A stretch of DNA of 34,889 bases from SFDP01 sp051653625 (lineage in GTDB: Bacteria; Bacillota; Clostridia; Lachnospirales; Lachnospiraceae): NCBI GenBank assembly GCA_051653625.1, contig JBOFWM010000118.1, forward strand, positions 1 to 34,889, read 5' to 3'. The notes under the pieces are model-generated. The model was given only the letters and a program-made list of their open reading frames with translations, did not search any database and was not told where the DNA came from. The translations under genes were made by a program, and so were the position numbers. The first letter of the stretch is position 1, and every line of letters starts with the position of its first letter. This document shows positions 7,919-15,925 of the stretch, piece by piece.

Positions 7919-8668
7919 CTACAATACATCAAATTCATAACTTTTTAAACACAATCCCTTTGCTGGTGCTGTTGGTCCTGCTGCTGTTCTTCTTTTTGCT
8001 TCTAGGATTGTAATCATATCTTCTGGCTTCTTTCTACCAGCACCAATCACTAACAATGTTCCTACTATAATTCTTACCATATTATGTAGAAATCCATTCC
8101 CTCTAATTGTAAAGATTATTTCATTTTCTTGTTCTCTAATATCTATTTCAAATATCGTTCGAACAGTACTTGCTACTTGTTTTTTTGCTACAGAAAAACT
8201 TTCAAAATCGTGTTCTCCAATAATATAACTTGCAGCTTCCCTCATACTCTCAATATTTAAAGGTAAGTATGTAAAATGAGTGTATAGTCTTTTAGTCGGA
8301 TCTTCAAATGCTCCAATATTTACTCTATATTCATAAGTTTTTTTTGTTGGAGTTCTTCTTGGATGAAAATCCGCTTTTACATCATAAGAATTTTGTATTC
8401 GAATATCTTCTGGCAAACAATGATTTATTGCATTTGCAATTTTATTTGCAGGAATATTTGTGCATGTATCAAATACTGCAATATTACACTTTGCATGTAC
8501 CCCAGCATCTGTTCTGCTTGCCCCTATTACTTCTATCTCTTCTTTTAAAAGTGTGGACAACTCTTTGTTTAGTACTTCTTCAATACTAATTGCATTTTTT
8601 TGAATTTGCCATCCATGGTAATTTGTCCCGTCATATGATACTTCCAATAAAATCCGATGTTGCTCCAT
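7919..8668 (-). CDS. truA: tRNA pseudouridine(38-40) synthase TruA
   Basis: This 249-residue enzyme isomerises U38, U39 and U40 in the anticodon stem-loop of many tRNAs. The catalytic motif GASRTDAGVHA contains Asp54. Other family features are YDGTNYHGWQ (12-21), RRTPTKKTYEYR in the middle, and GNGFLHNMVR near the C terminus. The start at 8666-8668 is chosen because the protein then begins MEQHRILLEVSYDG, as in other TruA proteins; a GGAGGA lies about 11 bases upstream, inside the end of ecfT. A longer upstream frame overlaps ecfT and is unlikely. It is the last gene of the ecfA1-ecfA2-ecfT-truA run, a common Firmicutes order. Confidence 0.96.
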   Translation of the reverse strand: MEQHRILLEVSYDGTNYHGWQIQKNAISIEEVLNKELSTLLKEEIEVIGASRTDAGVHAKCNIAVFDTCTNIPANKIANAINHCLPEDIRIQNSYDVKADFHPRRTPTKKTYEYRVNIGAFEDPTKRLYTHFTYLPLNIESMREAASYIIGEHDFESFSVAKKQVASTVRTIFEIDIREQENEIIFTIRGNGFLHNMVRIIVGTLLVIGAGRKKPEDMITILEAKRRTAAGPTAPAKGLCLKSYEFDVL

Positions 8669-8673
8669 ATGAT

Positions 8674-9471
8674 TTAGAATCCTCCAATAATAATACTTGC
8701 TACAAAATAAAAACATAAAATCAAATAACTTATATAATCTCTTCGTTCATAATGAAGTGGCTTCATTTTTGTTCGAAATTCTCCACCTCTATAACATCTT
8801 GCTTCCATCGCCATTGCAAGATCATTCGCTCTACGAAAAGCAGATATAAAAAGCGGTACTAAAAGTGGTACAAGTGCCTTTGCTTTTTTCATCAAATTTT
8901 TACTTTCAAATTCTGCTCCTCTTGCAATTTGTGCCTTCATAATCTTATCTGTTTCTTCTAATAATATAGGAATAAATCGCAAAGCAATTGACATCATCAT
9001 CGAAATCTCATGTACAGGTACTTTTATCTTTTTTAGTGGTCCTAATAAGCTTTCTAGACCATCCGTTAAATGATTTGGTGTTGTTGTTAATGTCATTACA
9101 GAAGAGCCTATAATCAAGAAGCAGAGTCTCACAGCCATCATTGATGCACTTTGTATTCCTTCTTTTGTTAAATTCAATTTCCATATACTAAAAATCACTT
9201 CACCTGGAGTAAAAAATAAATTAAAGCATACAGTTAATAATAATAATAATACAATTGCCTTCATTCCTCGTACCATAAATTGAAATGGTACTTTTGATAC
9301 TTTTATCACAAATGCTAAAAATAAGCCTGCAAATATATATCCCCAAATATTACCGACCAAAAATAAACTAATCATATAAACAATTGTTGCAACTAATTTT
9401 ACTCTTGGATCCATCCTATGTAAAACGGAGTCTGTTTGATAATATTGTCCTAACGTTATATCTCTTAACAT
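8674..9471 (-). CDS. ecfT: Energy-coupling factor transporter transmembrane protein EcfT
   Basis: This 265-residue membrane protein links the two ECF ATPases to exchangeable substrate-binding S components that import vitamins and metal ions. It shows several hydrophobic segments in the first 120 residues and a C-terminal cytoplasmic part. The two Ala-Arg-Gly-like coupling motifs are visible as IARGAEFES and EARCYRGGEF. GAGGA precedes the ATG by about 7 bases. It follows ecfA2 by 13 bases and ends 5 bases before the truA start. No S component is encoded nearby, so this is a group II (shared) ECF module. Confidence 0.94.
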   Translation of the reverse strand: MLRDITLGQYYQTDSVLHRMDPRVKLVATIVYMISLFLVGNIWGYIFAGLFLAFVIKVSKVPFQFMVRGMKAIVLLLLLTVCFNLFFTPGEVIFSIWKLNLTKEGIQSASMMAVRLCFLIIGSSVMTLTTTPNHLTDGLESLLGPLKKIKVPVHEISMMMSIALRFIPILLEETDKIMKAQIARGAEFESKNLMKKAKALVPLLVPLFISAFRRANDLAMAMEARCYRGGEFRTKMKPLHYERRDYISYLILCFYFVASIIIGGF

Positions 9472-9484
9472 AGATTATCCTCTT

Positions 9485-10348
9485 TTATTCATTCCAGCCT
9501 TTTTTCTTTAACGATGCTATTATAGATTCTTTCGCCTCTTTTACAGTAGTTGCTAAAATATCGACATCAAATCCAAATCTATTTAACTCATCCATTATAT
9601 AAGTTACTCTTGGTGCTCCAAGTCCTATTTCTTCTAATTCTTTAAAGTATGAAAAGATTGTTTTTGGAACATCATCATATAATACTTTTCCTTGATTCAT
9701 TACAATAATACGGTCTACATACTCTGCAACATCTTCCATACTATGTGAAACTAAAATAATTGTTATGCCTGTTTCTTTTCTAAGTGTTGCAATCTGATTT
9801 AAAATTTCTTCTCTTCCTTTTGGATCTAATCCAGCAGTTGGTTCATCTAATATTAGTACTTCTGGTTTCATTGCTAAGACACCTGCAATGGCTACTCTTC
9901 TTTTTTGACCGCCCGATAATTCAAATGGAGATTGATAGAAAAAATCATCTTCTAATCCTACTTGTTTTAAAGCTGTGTAAGCTCTTAAATTTACTTCTTT
10001 TTCATCTAATCCTAAATTTCTTGGACCAAAACAAACATCTTCGAATACGTTTACTTCAAACAATTGATGCTCTGGATATTGAAATACAAGTCCTACTTTA
10101 CTACGCAACTTTTTTTTATCATACTGTTTATCCAATATATCTTCTCCATGAAAATAGATTTCTCCACTAGTAGGTTGAATTAATCCATTTAAATGTTGAA
10201 TTAAAGTAGATTTCCCTGATCCCGTATGTCCAATCAAACCTATAAATTCCCCTGGATGTATGGTTAAAGAAACATCGTCTAATGCTTTTGTAGCAAGTGG
10301 TGTATCTGCATCGTATCTATAATCGACATGATTTAATATAAATGACAT
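9485..10348 (-). CDS. ecfA2: Energy-coupling factor ABC ATPase EcfA2
   Basis: This 287-residue ATPase is one half of the EcfA1-EcfA2 heterodimer that drives ECF vitamin transport from the cytoplasmic side. Walker A is GHTGSGKST (40-48), the Q-loop region is FQYPEHQLFE, the signature LSGGQ is at 144-148 and Walker B is ILDEPTAG (166-173), followed by VSHSMEDV. Its ATG follows directly on the ecfA1 stop codon (TAAATG), with GGAAAGGA inside the end of ecfA1 as ribosome site, so the pair is translationally coupled. Confidence 0.94.
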   Translation of the reverse strand: MSFILNHVDYRYDADTPLATKALDDVSLTIHPGEFIGLIGHTGSGKSTLIQHLNGLIQPTSGEIYFHGEDILDKQYDKKKLRSKVGLVFQYPEHQLFEVNVFEDVCFGPRNLGLDEKEVNLRAYTALKQVGLEDDFFYQSPFELSGGQKRRVAIAGVLAMKPEVLILDEPTAGLDPKGREEILNQIATLRKETGITIILVSHSMEDVAEYVDRIIVMNQGKVLYDDVPKTIFSYFKELEEIGLGAPRVTYIMDELNRFGFDVDILATTVKEAKESIIASLKKKGWNE

Positions 10349-11215
10349 TTATTTTATTTCCTTTCCACTAATTGCTTTCATTTCTTTTAGAAACATTTCC
10401 ATTGTAAGAATACCATCCGATAATGGTAATCCCGCTTTTTTCAATTCATAAGCCAATTCGGTTACCTGTGGAACATCCAATCTTAATTTTCTTAACTCTT
10501 CCACTTTTGAAAAAATTTCCTTTGGAGTTCCTTCCATAACAATTTTTCCCTCATCCATTACAAAAACTTTATCGGCATGTACTACTTCCTCCATATAATG
10601 TGTAATTAATATGACAGTTACATTCTCTACGTTGTTCAACGCACGTATAGCTCGGACCACTTCTTTTCTCCCTTTAGGATCAAGCATAGCAGTCGGTTCA
10701 TCTAATACAATACATTTTGGATGCATAGCAATTACACCTGCAATGGATACTCTTTGCTTTTGCCCACCAGATAGTTTATTTGGAGAATGTTTTCTATATT
10801 TATACATGCCAACTGCTTTCAGGCTTTCTTCTACACGCTCCCAAATTTCCTTTGTTGGAATCCCAATATTCTCTGGACCAAATCCGACATCTTCTTCTAC
10901 AAGTTGTCCAATTATTTGATTATCTGGATTTTGAAAGACCATTCCGGCACTTTGTCTTATATCCCACAAGTTTTCTTCTTTATTCGTATCTTTTCCATCT
11001 ACAAATACGGTTCCTTCTGTTGGAAATAAAATAGCATTCATATGCTTTGCTAATGTTGATTTTCCAGAACCATTATGACCAAGTATTGCAATAAAATCTC
11101 CTTGCTTTATATCTAATGATACATGATCTACTGCTGTTGTAATTCCTGTGACATTGCCTTCTTCATCTCTTCTTATATATTCAAACACTACATCAAGCGC
11201 TTTTATAATTCCCAT
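10349..11215 (-). CDS. ecfA1: Energy-coupling factor ABC ATPase EcfA1
   Basis: This 288-residue ATPase pairs with EcfA2 in the ECF transporter. Walker A is GHNGSGKST (46-54), the Q-loop is FQNPDNQIIG, the signature LSGGQ is at 148-152, Walker B is IVLDEPTAM, and the switch His is in ITHYMEEV. It is the first gene of the ECF-truA transcript. The ribosome site is weak (only an AAAGAAAG stretch before the ATG), unlike the rest of the window. A promoter candidate lies 45-73 bases upstream. In many Firmicutes this gene directly follows rplQ; here a LacI-family regulator gene and a terminator come between. Confidence 0.94.
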   Translation of the reverse strand: MGIIKALDVVFEYIRRDEEGNVTGITTAVDHVSLDIKQGDFIAILGHNGSGKSTLAKHMNAILFPTEGTVFVDGKDTNKEENLWDIRQSAGMVFQNPDNQIIGQLVEEDVGFGPENIGIPTKEIWERVEESLKAVGMYKYRKHSPNKLSGGQKQRVSIAGVIAMHPKCIVLDEPTAMLDPKGRKEVVRAIRALNNVENVTVILITHYMEEVVHADKVFVMDEGKIVMEGTPKEIFSKVEELRKLRLDVPQVTELAYELKKAGLPLSDGILTMEMFLKEMKAISGKEIK

Positions 11216-11259
11216 ATTTTTATTTTCTTTCTTTTAAGTGAATTTACTTTATCTAATCT

Positions 11260-11288
11260 ATTCTACTAAATCTATATCATAAATTCAA
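11260..11288 (-). promoter_or_regulatory. Promoter candidate for ecfA1-ecfA2-ecfT-truA
   Basis: On the minus strand TTGAAT (11283-11288) and TAGAAT (11260-11265) are separated by exactly 17 bases in the gap between the LacI-type gene and ecfA1. It would give the ECF module its own transcription start. No clear terminator was found after the regulator gene, so read-through is also possible. Confidence 0.5.
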
Positions 11289-11313
11289 GTTACTATATTG
11301 GAACATTATTTTT

Positions 11314-12333
11314 TTAAAAATCAGTTGTAGAGCGCTTTATCAACTTACACTCAAATACTTCTTCTTTAGATACTTCCTCACCTTGTAATACTTTCATCAT
11401 ATGTTCTATTGCAATTGTACACATTTTTTCTGCTCTATTATCAATTGAAGATAATTCTGGATTAGTACAAATAGCTATTTCTGAATTATTATATCCAACA
11501 ATCACTAAATCATCTGGAATTTTAATTTGTTTTGCATGTGCATATTTTATTACACCGATTGCCAATACATCATTAATACAAACTACACTATCAAATTCAA
11601 TATCTTTCCTTATTAATAAAAGATCTCTTATCGTTTCTATATTTCTATCTACTTTTAGCTTTAAATTATAAAGAATTGGAATTTTATATTCTTTCAATGC
11701 AGTTTCATATCCTTCCATTTTTCTTTTTGCACTAAAAGAATCTGTATCATATAAAAATAAAACTTTTCTTCTCCCTGATTCTAAAATTTCTCTCGTTGCT
11801 TGATAAGAAGCCATATAATCATCTGAATAAATACTATATATATTCTCTTCTTTAATCATTCCATTGATTAAAAATATAGGAATTGTTTTTGAAACACGAA
11901 CGATGTGTTCAATTTCACTTTGATCACATCCATCTCCCACATACTGTGATCCAACTAGAATTAATGCATCTATTCGTTTTTCAACAATACGTTTTATTGC
12001 CTCAATTTGTCCCTCTCTTTTTAAACCACTACAATAGAGAATACAATCATATCCATAACTATGTAATCCTTTTTCTAATGCTGCAACTGCTTTTGCCATA
12101 TAGAAATCAGAAACATCTGGACATATAATTCCTATTGTTTTCATTGAATCAAGGCCCAATCCTCTTGCAAATACATTTGGTGTGTATTTATATTCTTTCA
12201 TAACAGATAGAACTCTTTCTTTTGTAGATGCGCTAACTTTTGTGCTATTATTTACTACTCGTGAAACTGTAGCTATTGAAACACCTGCTAATTTTGCTAT
12301 ATCGTATATATTTTTCTTTAAATTATCTTCCAT
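11314..12333 (-). CDS. LacI/GalR-family transcriptional regulator
   Basis: This 339-residue regulator has the LacI helix-turn-helix at residues 9-30 (IYDIAKLAGVSIATVSRVVN), a hinge region around YTPNVFARGLG, and a type 1 periplasmic-binding-like ligand domain beginning TIGIICPDVSDFY. The C-terminal part has the typical DDLVIVGYNNSEIA and a final KRSTTDF. GAAAGG lies about 12 bases before the ATG. It lies between rplQ and ecfA1 with its own promoter. Which genes it controls is not evident; candidates are itself, the ECF genes read from the same strand, or the sugar locus further down. The effector is probably a sugar, from the family only. Confidence 0.92.
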   Translation of the reverse strand: MEDNLKKNIYDIAKLAGVSIATVSRVVNNSTKVSASTKERVLSVMKEYKYTPNVFARGLGLDSMKTIGIICPDVSDFYMAKAVAALEKGLHSYGYDCILYCSGLKREGQIEAIKRIVEKRIDALILVGSQYVGDGCDQSEIEHIVRVSKTIPIFLINGMIKEENIYSIYSDDYMASYQATREILESGRRKVLFLYDTDSFSAKRKMEGYETALKEYKIPILYNLKLKVDRNIETIRDLLLIRKDIEFDSVVCINDVLAIGVIKYAHAKQIKIPDDLVIVGYNNSEIAICTNPELSSIDNRAEKMCTIAIEHMMKVLQGEEVSKEEVFECKLIKRSTTDF

Positions 12334-12370
12334 AACATCATGATACCTTTCTTAGACTCAATCTTGTTAT

Positions 12371-12408
12371 ATTGTAGCAAAGTTTCACATTCGTTGTAAA
12401 CAGTTTCA
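12371..12408 (-). promoter_or_regulatory. Promoter of the LacI-type gene with an imperfect palindrome at the -35 box
   Basis: On the minus strand TTTACA (12395-12400) and TACAAT (12371-12376) are 18 bases apart, 37-66 bases before the regulator start. The -35 box is part of the imperfect inverted repeat TGAAAC-TG-TTTACA (12395-12408), a shape seen at LacI-family and CcpA sites, but the central CG is missing. Autoregulation is a guess. Confidence 0.55.
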
Positions 12409-12437
12409 TGTTTTCATATTTCTTACATCATTTTCAT

Positions 12438-12472
12438 AAAAAAAAGACTATTGCCGAAGCAATAATCTTTTT
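12438..12472 (-). terminator. Terminator of the ribosomal-protein supercluster (UUCG loop)
   Basis: On the minus strand GATTATTGC and GCAATAGTC pair (one G-U) around a TTCG tetraloop closed by C-G, flanked by A and T runs. It begins within ten bases of the rplQ stop codon. It should end transcription of the S10-spc-alpha cluster before the LacI-type gene. Confidence 0.88.
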
Positions 12473-12478
12473 CAATAA

Positions 12479-13015
12479 TTATACTAATTCTAAAACAACT
12501 TCCATTGCTGCATCACCTTTACGCAAACCAATTTTAATGATTCTTGTGTAACCACCGTTACGTGTTGCATATTTAGGAGCAAATTCATCAAATAATTTTC
12601 CAACTAAATCAACTTCTTTTGTTCCTCTTTTTTTACCAGCACCTTCTGTAGGTACTTCAGTTACAGGATAAAGAACTCTTAAGATTTGTCTTCTAGCATG
12701 AAGTCTTGAAGGTAAATCTTTTTTGATTTCTTTTTCAACTTCGTCATATACAGTAACTTTTTTACCATCTACAACTTCTTTTACTCTTTTACCATCTTTA
12801 TCTTTACGAGCAACTTTAGCAGTAACTTTTACAGTTTCAAAATTATCTTTTTCTTTTACTGCAAGAGCAATTAAAGATTCTACTTGTTTTTTCACTTCTT
12901 TTGCTTTTGCTTCAGTAGTAATAATTTTACCATTGTGTAAAAGTGCTGTAATTTGACTTCTAAGTAATGCTTTTCTTTGGTCAGATGTTCTGCCTAATTT
13001 TCTGTACTTTGCCAT
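12479..13015 (-). CDS. rplQ: 50S ribosomal protein L17, with internal insert
   Basis: This 178-residue large-subunit protein lies near the peptide exit on the ribosome surface. The start at 13013-13015 gives MAKYRKLGRTSDQRKALLR, the conserved L17 N terminus, with GGAGAT just upstream; an in-frame ATG six codons earlier is inside that ribosome site. The conserved C-terminal part LFDEFAPKYATRNGGYTRI is intact. Compared with the usual 115-130 residues there is an extra charged, Lys/Val-rich segment at about 58-105. It is the last gene of the cluster, followed by a terminator. The 119-base gap to rpoA holds a possible small stem (13038-13044 with 13067-13073). Confidence 0.96.
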   Translation of the reverse strand: MAKYRKLGRTSDQRKALLRSQITALLHNGKIITTEAKAKEVKKQVESLIALAVKEKDNFETVKVTAKVARKDKDGKRVKEVVDGKKVTVYDEVEKEIKKDLPSRLHARRQILRVLYPVTEVPTEGAGKKRGTKEVDLVGKLFDEFAPKYATRNGGYTRIIKIGLRKGDAAMEVVLELV

Positions 13016-13134
13016 TTCTAATCTCCATTTCATGGTTCATCCGGCCACGCTCTTTGGACTTACTTACCGAATGATTGTTTACAATAGTTCCATTTCATGT
13101 ATCAATATAATACAAACTCTTTGGTATTACTGTA

Positions 13135-14097
13135 TTACATTTCTTCACTAGGATTTAATTCTAATCCTAATTCTTTTAATTTTGCTAAAACTTCTTCTAA
13201 TGATTTACGTCCAAGATTACGAACTTTCATCATGTCTTCAGAAGTTCTGTTAGTTAATTCTTCAACTGTATTAATACCAGCTCTCTTTAAGCAGTTATAT
13301 GAACGAACTGATAATTCTAACTCATCAATGCTCATCTCTAAAACTTTTTCTTTTTCATCATCTTCTTTTTCTACCATAACTTCTGCTGTTTTGGCATTTT
13401 CTGACAAGTCGATGAAAAGGCCTAAGTGTACGCTAAGTACTTTTGCAGCTAAGCTAACAGCTTCATCTGGAGCAAGTGTTCCATTTGTCTGTACATCTAA
13501 TGTTAGCTTATCGTAATCAGTGATTTGACCAACACGCGTATTAGCTACAGCAAGATTTACTCTCTCTACTGGTGTGTAAATTGAGTCGATAGCGATTACC
13601 CCAATTGGTAATTCATCATCTTTATTCTTTTCTGCGCTGATATATCCGCGTCCTTTTGTAATAGTAAGCTCGATATATACCTTGCTACTTTTACCACCAC
13701 TTACAGTCGCAATTACAAGATCAGGATTCATAATTTCAATATCTGGATCCACTTGGATATCAGATGCTTTAATGATTCCTTCACCTTCAAAGTCAATGTA
13801 AGCTGTTTTTGGCTCGTTTGTTTCACTTGTATTTTTGATTGCCAAGCTTTTGATATTCATAATGATTTCAGTAACATCTTCTTTAACACCTGGTATTGAA
13901 CTAAATTCATGTAATACACCTTCAATTTTAACTTGACTAACAGCTGCACCTGGTAATGAAGATAACATAATTCTTCTAAGTGAATTACCTAAAGTGATCC
14001 CATAGCCTCTTTCTAAAGGTTCTACAACAAATCTGCCATACTTCTTATCATCAGAAATTTCTTCAACCTCAATATTTGGTCTTTCAAAATCAAACAC
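13135..14097 (-). CDS. rpoA: DNA-directed RNA polymerase subunit alpha
   Basis: This 320-residue protein dimerises to scaffold RNA polymerase assembly, and its C-terminal domain contacts UP-element DNA and activators. The N-terminal domain (about 1-230) contains GYGITLGNSLRRIMLSSLPG. After an acidic linker (EKEDDEKEKV) the C-terminal domain begins at ELSVRSYNCLKRAGI and ends in LGRKSLEEVLAKLKELG. The start codon is GTG at 14095-14097, with AAAGGAGGG about 8 bases upstream. It lies between rpsD and rplQ, the standard alpha-operon position. Confidence 0.97.
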   Translation of the reverse strand: MFDFERPNIEVEEISDDKKYGRFVVEPLERGYGITLGNSLRRIMLSSLPGAAVSQVKIEGVLHEFSSIPGVKEDVTEIIMNIKSLAIKNTSETNEPKTAYIDFEGEGIIKASDIQVDPDIEIMNPDLVIATVSGGKSSKVYIELTITKGRGYISAEKNKDDELPIGVIAIDSIYTPVERVNLAVANTRVGQITDYDKLTLDVQTNGTLAPDEAVSLAAKVLSVHLGLFIDLSENAKTAEVMVEKEDDEKEKVLEMSIDELELSVRSYNCLKRAGINTVEELTNRTSEDMMKVRNLGRKSLEEVLAKLKELGLELNPSEEM

Positions 14098-14142
14098 TGC
14101 AAATACCCTCCTTTGCGAACAAGTTTTAAGATTACTTTATAC

Positions 14143-14739
14143 CTATTTTGAATATAATTCGACAATAAGCATTTCATTTACTGGTACATCAATTTCTTCT
14201 CTTGTAGGAAGATTTTTAACAGTACCTTTTAGATTTTCTTGATCAACATCTAACCAAGAAGCTACTAATCTTCCGCCTGTTACTTCTAGGGTATCTTTAT
14301 ATCTTTGTAAACTTTTTGATTTTTCTCTGATTTCAATAACATCACCAGCTTTTACTAAATATGAAGGAATGTTAACTGTTTTACCATTTACTAATACGTG
14401 TTTATGTCCAACTACTTGTCTAGATTCTCTTCTTGTTCTTGCAAATCCCATTCTAAAGATAACGCTATCTAATCTGCTTTCAAGAATAACCATAAGATTT
14501 TCACCAGTCATACCAGACATCATTCTGTCTGCTCTGTCATAGTAATTTCTAAATGGTCTTTCTAAAACACCATAGATAAATTTTGCTTTTTGTTTTTCTC
14601 TTAATTGAAGACCATATTCGCTCATTTTTTTATTTGCACGAGCTGTTGATCTGTTTGATTTTTTATCATATCCTAAAAATACTGGATCTAAATTAAGTGA
14701 TCTACATCTTTTTAATACAGGAACTCTATTTACTGCCAT
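14143..14739 (-). CDS. rpsD: 30S ribosomal protein S4
   Basis: This 198-residue primary 16S rRNA-binding protein nucleates small-subunit assembly and, in several bacteria, represses its own operon. The S4 RNA-binding domain is seen as LESRLDSVIFRMGFARTR (about 88-105) with the following GHKHVLVNGKTV. The N-terminal zinc-binding cysteine set of some S4 proteins is absent; only Cys12 is present. AGGAGG precedes the ATG by 8 bases. It lies between rpsK and rpoA. A small perfect palindrome (14764-14779) lies in its leader. Confidence 0.97.
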   Translation of the reverse strand: MAVNRVPVLKRCRSLNLDPVFLGYDKKSNRSTARANKKMSEYGLQLREKQKAKFIYGVLERPFRNYYDRADRMMSGMTGENLMVILESRLDSVIFRMGFARTRRESRQVVGHKHVLVNGKTVNIPSYLVKAGDVIEIREKSKSLQRYKDTLEVTGGRLVASWLDVDQENLKGTVKNLPTREEIDVPVNEMLIVELYSK

Positions 14740-14763
14740 TATTATCCTCCTAATATTGTTTAC

Positions 14764-14779
14764 AGTACAATTTTGTACT
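14764..14779. other. Small palindrome in the rpsD leader
   Basis: AGTACAA and TTGTACT are perfect 7-bp arms around TT, about 25 bases before the rpsD start in a 91-base gap. It could be a translational control hairpin for S4, or nothing. No supporting pattern was seen. Confidence 0.3.
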
Positions 14780-14830
14780 TTCTTCCAACATGCTTTATTA
14801 TTACGCTACATTTTTAATAGATATGAACCA

Positions 14831-15226
14831 TCATACACGACGACGTTTTGGTGGGCGACATCCATTATGTGGTACTGGTGTTACATCTTTAATACTTGTT
14901 ACTTCAAGACCACATGCTTGAAGTGCACGAATTGCTGCTTCACGACCAGAACCTGGTCCTTTTACAAATACATCTACTGTTTTAAGTCCATGAACCAAAG
15001 CTGCTTTTGTCGCAGTTTCGGCAGCCATTTGTGCTGCATATGGAGTAGATTTCCTTGAACCTCTAAAACCAAGACCACCAGCACTTGCCCAACTAAGAGC
15101 ATTACCTTCAGCATCTGTTAATGTTACGATTGTATTATTAAAAGATGATTGGATATGTGCTTGTCCACGTTCAACGTTTTTCTTTACGCGCTTTTTTGTT
15201 ACTTTCTTTGCAACTTTTTTAGCCAT
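14831..15226 (-). CDS. rpsK: 30S ribosomal protein S11
   Basis: This 131-residue small-subunit platform protein helps form the mRNA exit region with S7 and S18. It has a Lys-rich N-terminal tail, then AHIQSSFNNTIVTLTD, the conserved GPGSGREAAIRAL, and the C-terminal DVTPVPHNGCRPPKRRRV. The length is normal for Firmicutes. The ribosome site is modest (TAGGTTAG). It lies 29 bases after rpsM and 91 bases before rpsD. Confidence 0.97.
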   Translation of the reverse strand: MAKKVAKKVTKKRVKKNVERGQAHIQSSFNNTIVTLTDAEGNALSWASAGGLGFRGSRKSTPYAAQMAAETATKAALVHGLKTVDVFVKGPGSGREAAIRALQACGLEVTSIKDVTPVPHNGCRPPKRRRV

Positions 15227-15255
15227 TTTAAACTAACCTACTTTCTAAATTTTAA

Positions 15256-15624
15256 TTATTTTTTCTTATTTGCTACTGTTCTCTTAGGACCTTTTCTAGT
15301 TCTAGCATTAGTCTTTGTTTTTTGCCCACGAACTGGAAGTCCTCTTCTGTGACGAATTCCTCTATAACATCCGATTTCTTGTAATCTCTTGATGTTAAGG
15401 ATAATTTCTCTTCTTAAATCACCTTCAACTGTCATTGTTTCATCAATTACTTCAGCAATTCTTTTTACCTCATCATCTGTTAATTCTCTAACACGAGTGT
15501 CAGGGCTAACATTTGCTTCAGCTAAAATCTTTGTTGCACTTACTCTACCAATTCCATAGATATAAGTTAAACCGATTTCTACACGTTTTTCTCTAGGTAA
15601 ATCAACACCTGCGATACGAGCCAT
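15256..15624 (-). CDS. rpsM: 30S ribosomal protein S13
   Basis: This 122-residue small-subunit head protein contacts the large subunit and P-site tRNA. It begins MARIAGVDLPREKRVEIGL, contains the helix-hairpin-helix-like TYIYGIGRVSATKIL, and ends in the basic tail RGQKTKTNARTRKGP. GGAGG lies 8 bases before the ATG. It is preceded by an unusually long, hairpin-rich gap (15625-15916) after rpmJ. Confidence 0.97.
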   Translation of the reverse strand: MARIAGVDLPREKRVEIGLTYIYGIGRVSATKILAEANVSPDTRVRELTDDEVKRIAEVIDETMTVEGDLRREIILNIKRLQEIGCYRGIRHRRGLPVRGQKTKTNARTRKGPKRTVANKKK

Positions 15625-15672
15625 TTACGTTTCCTCCGTTTTCTGTTACTAAATATAGTTACTAATTGATTG

Positions 15673-15761
15673 GGGTATATTTATACCCGGTTGGATATCT
15701 TCATCCAACTTATCCGATACTCGGATGCCGTTTTCATTTTGAAAACATTTGCTCCAAATGT
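15673..15761. repeat. Array of five consecutive short hairpins between rpmJ and rpsM
   Basis: Five perfect inverted repeats follow one another in 89 bases: GGGTATA/TATACCC (15673-15688), GTTGGAT/ATCCAAC (15690-15709), ATCCGA/TCGGAT (15712-15726), GTTTTCA/TGAAAAC (15730-15746) and ACATTTG/CAAATGT (15745-15761). Loops are 2, 6, 3, 3 and 3 bases. The array lies in the rpsM leader, 49-137 bases before the rpsM start. No T-run follows any stem, so they are not intrinsic terminators. The remaining bases of the gap show no gene. Confidence 0.7.
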
Positions 15762-15884
15762 GTTACATTATTCTCGGTATCAAAAAGTAATTTCCCGCAT
15801 CAAGTGTAGATACGTTCCATTATCTTTATCTGTATATCAAATTCACATTTAACATACAGCACATGCCACTTCCAAATAATGTGA

Positions 15885-15925
15885 CAAGGAATTCATTATG
15901 GTCATTAATAAATGAATTATCCTTG
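15885..15925. other. Inverted repeat across the rpmJ stop codon
   Basis: CAAGGA-ATTCATT (15885-15897) pairs with AATGAAT-TATCCTTG (15911-15925) with only a 2-base bulge, around a 13-base loop. One arm covers the last codons and stop of rpmJ. There is no T-run after it on the minus strand, so an RNA-stabilising or processing stem is more likely than a terminator. Confidence 0.5.

Noticed and set aside
12395..12408. CcpA catabolite-response element at the LacI-type promoter
   Set aside because: The half-sites are only partly symmetric and the central CG of the consensus is missing; kept only as a weak palindrome.
15673..15709. The first two rpmJ-rpsM hairpins as an intrinsic terminator
   Set aside because: No T-run follows on either strand; the stems end in mixed sequence.
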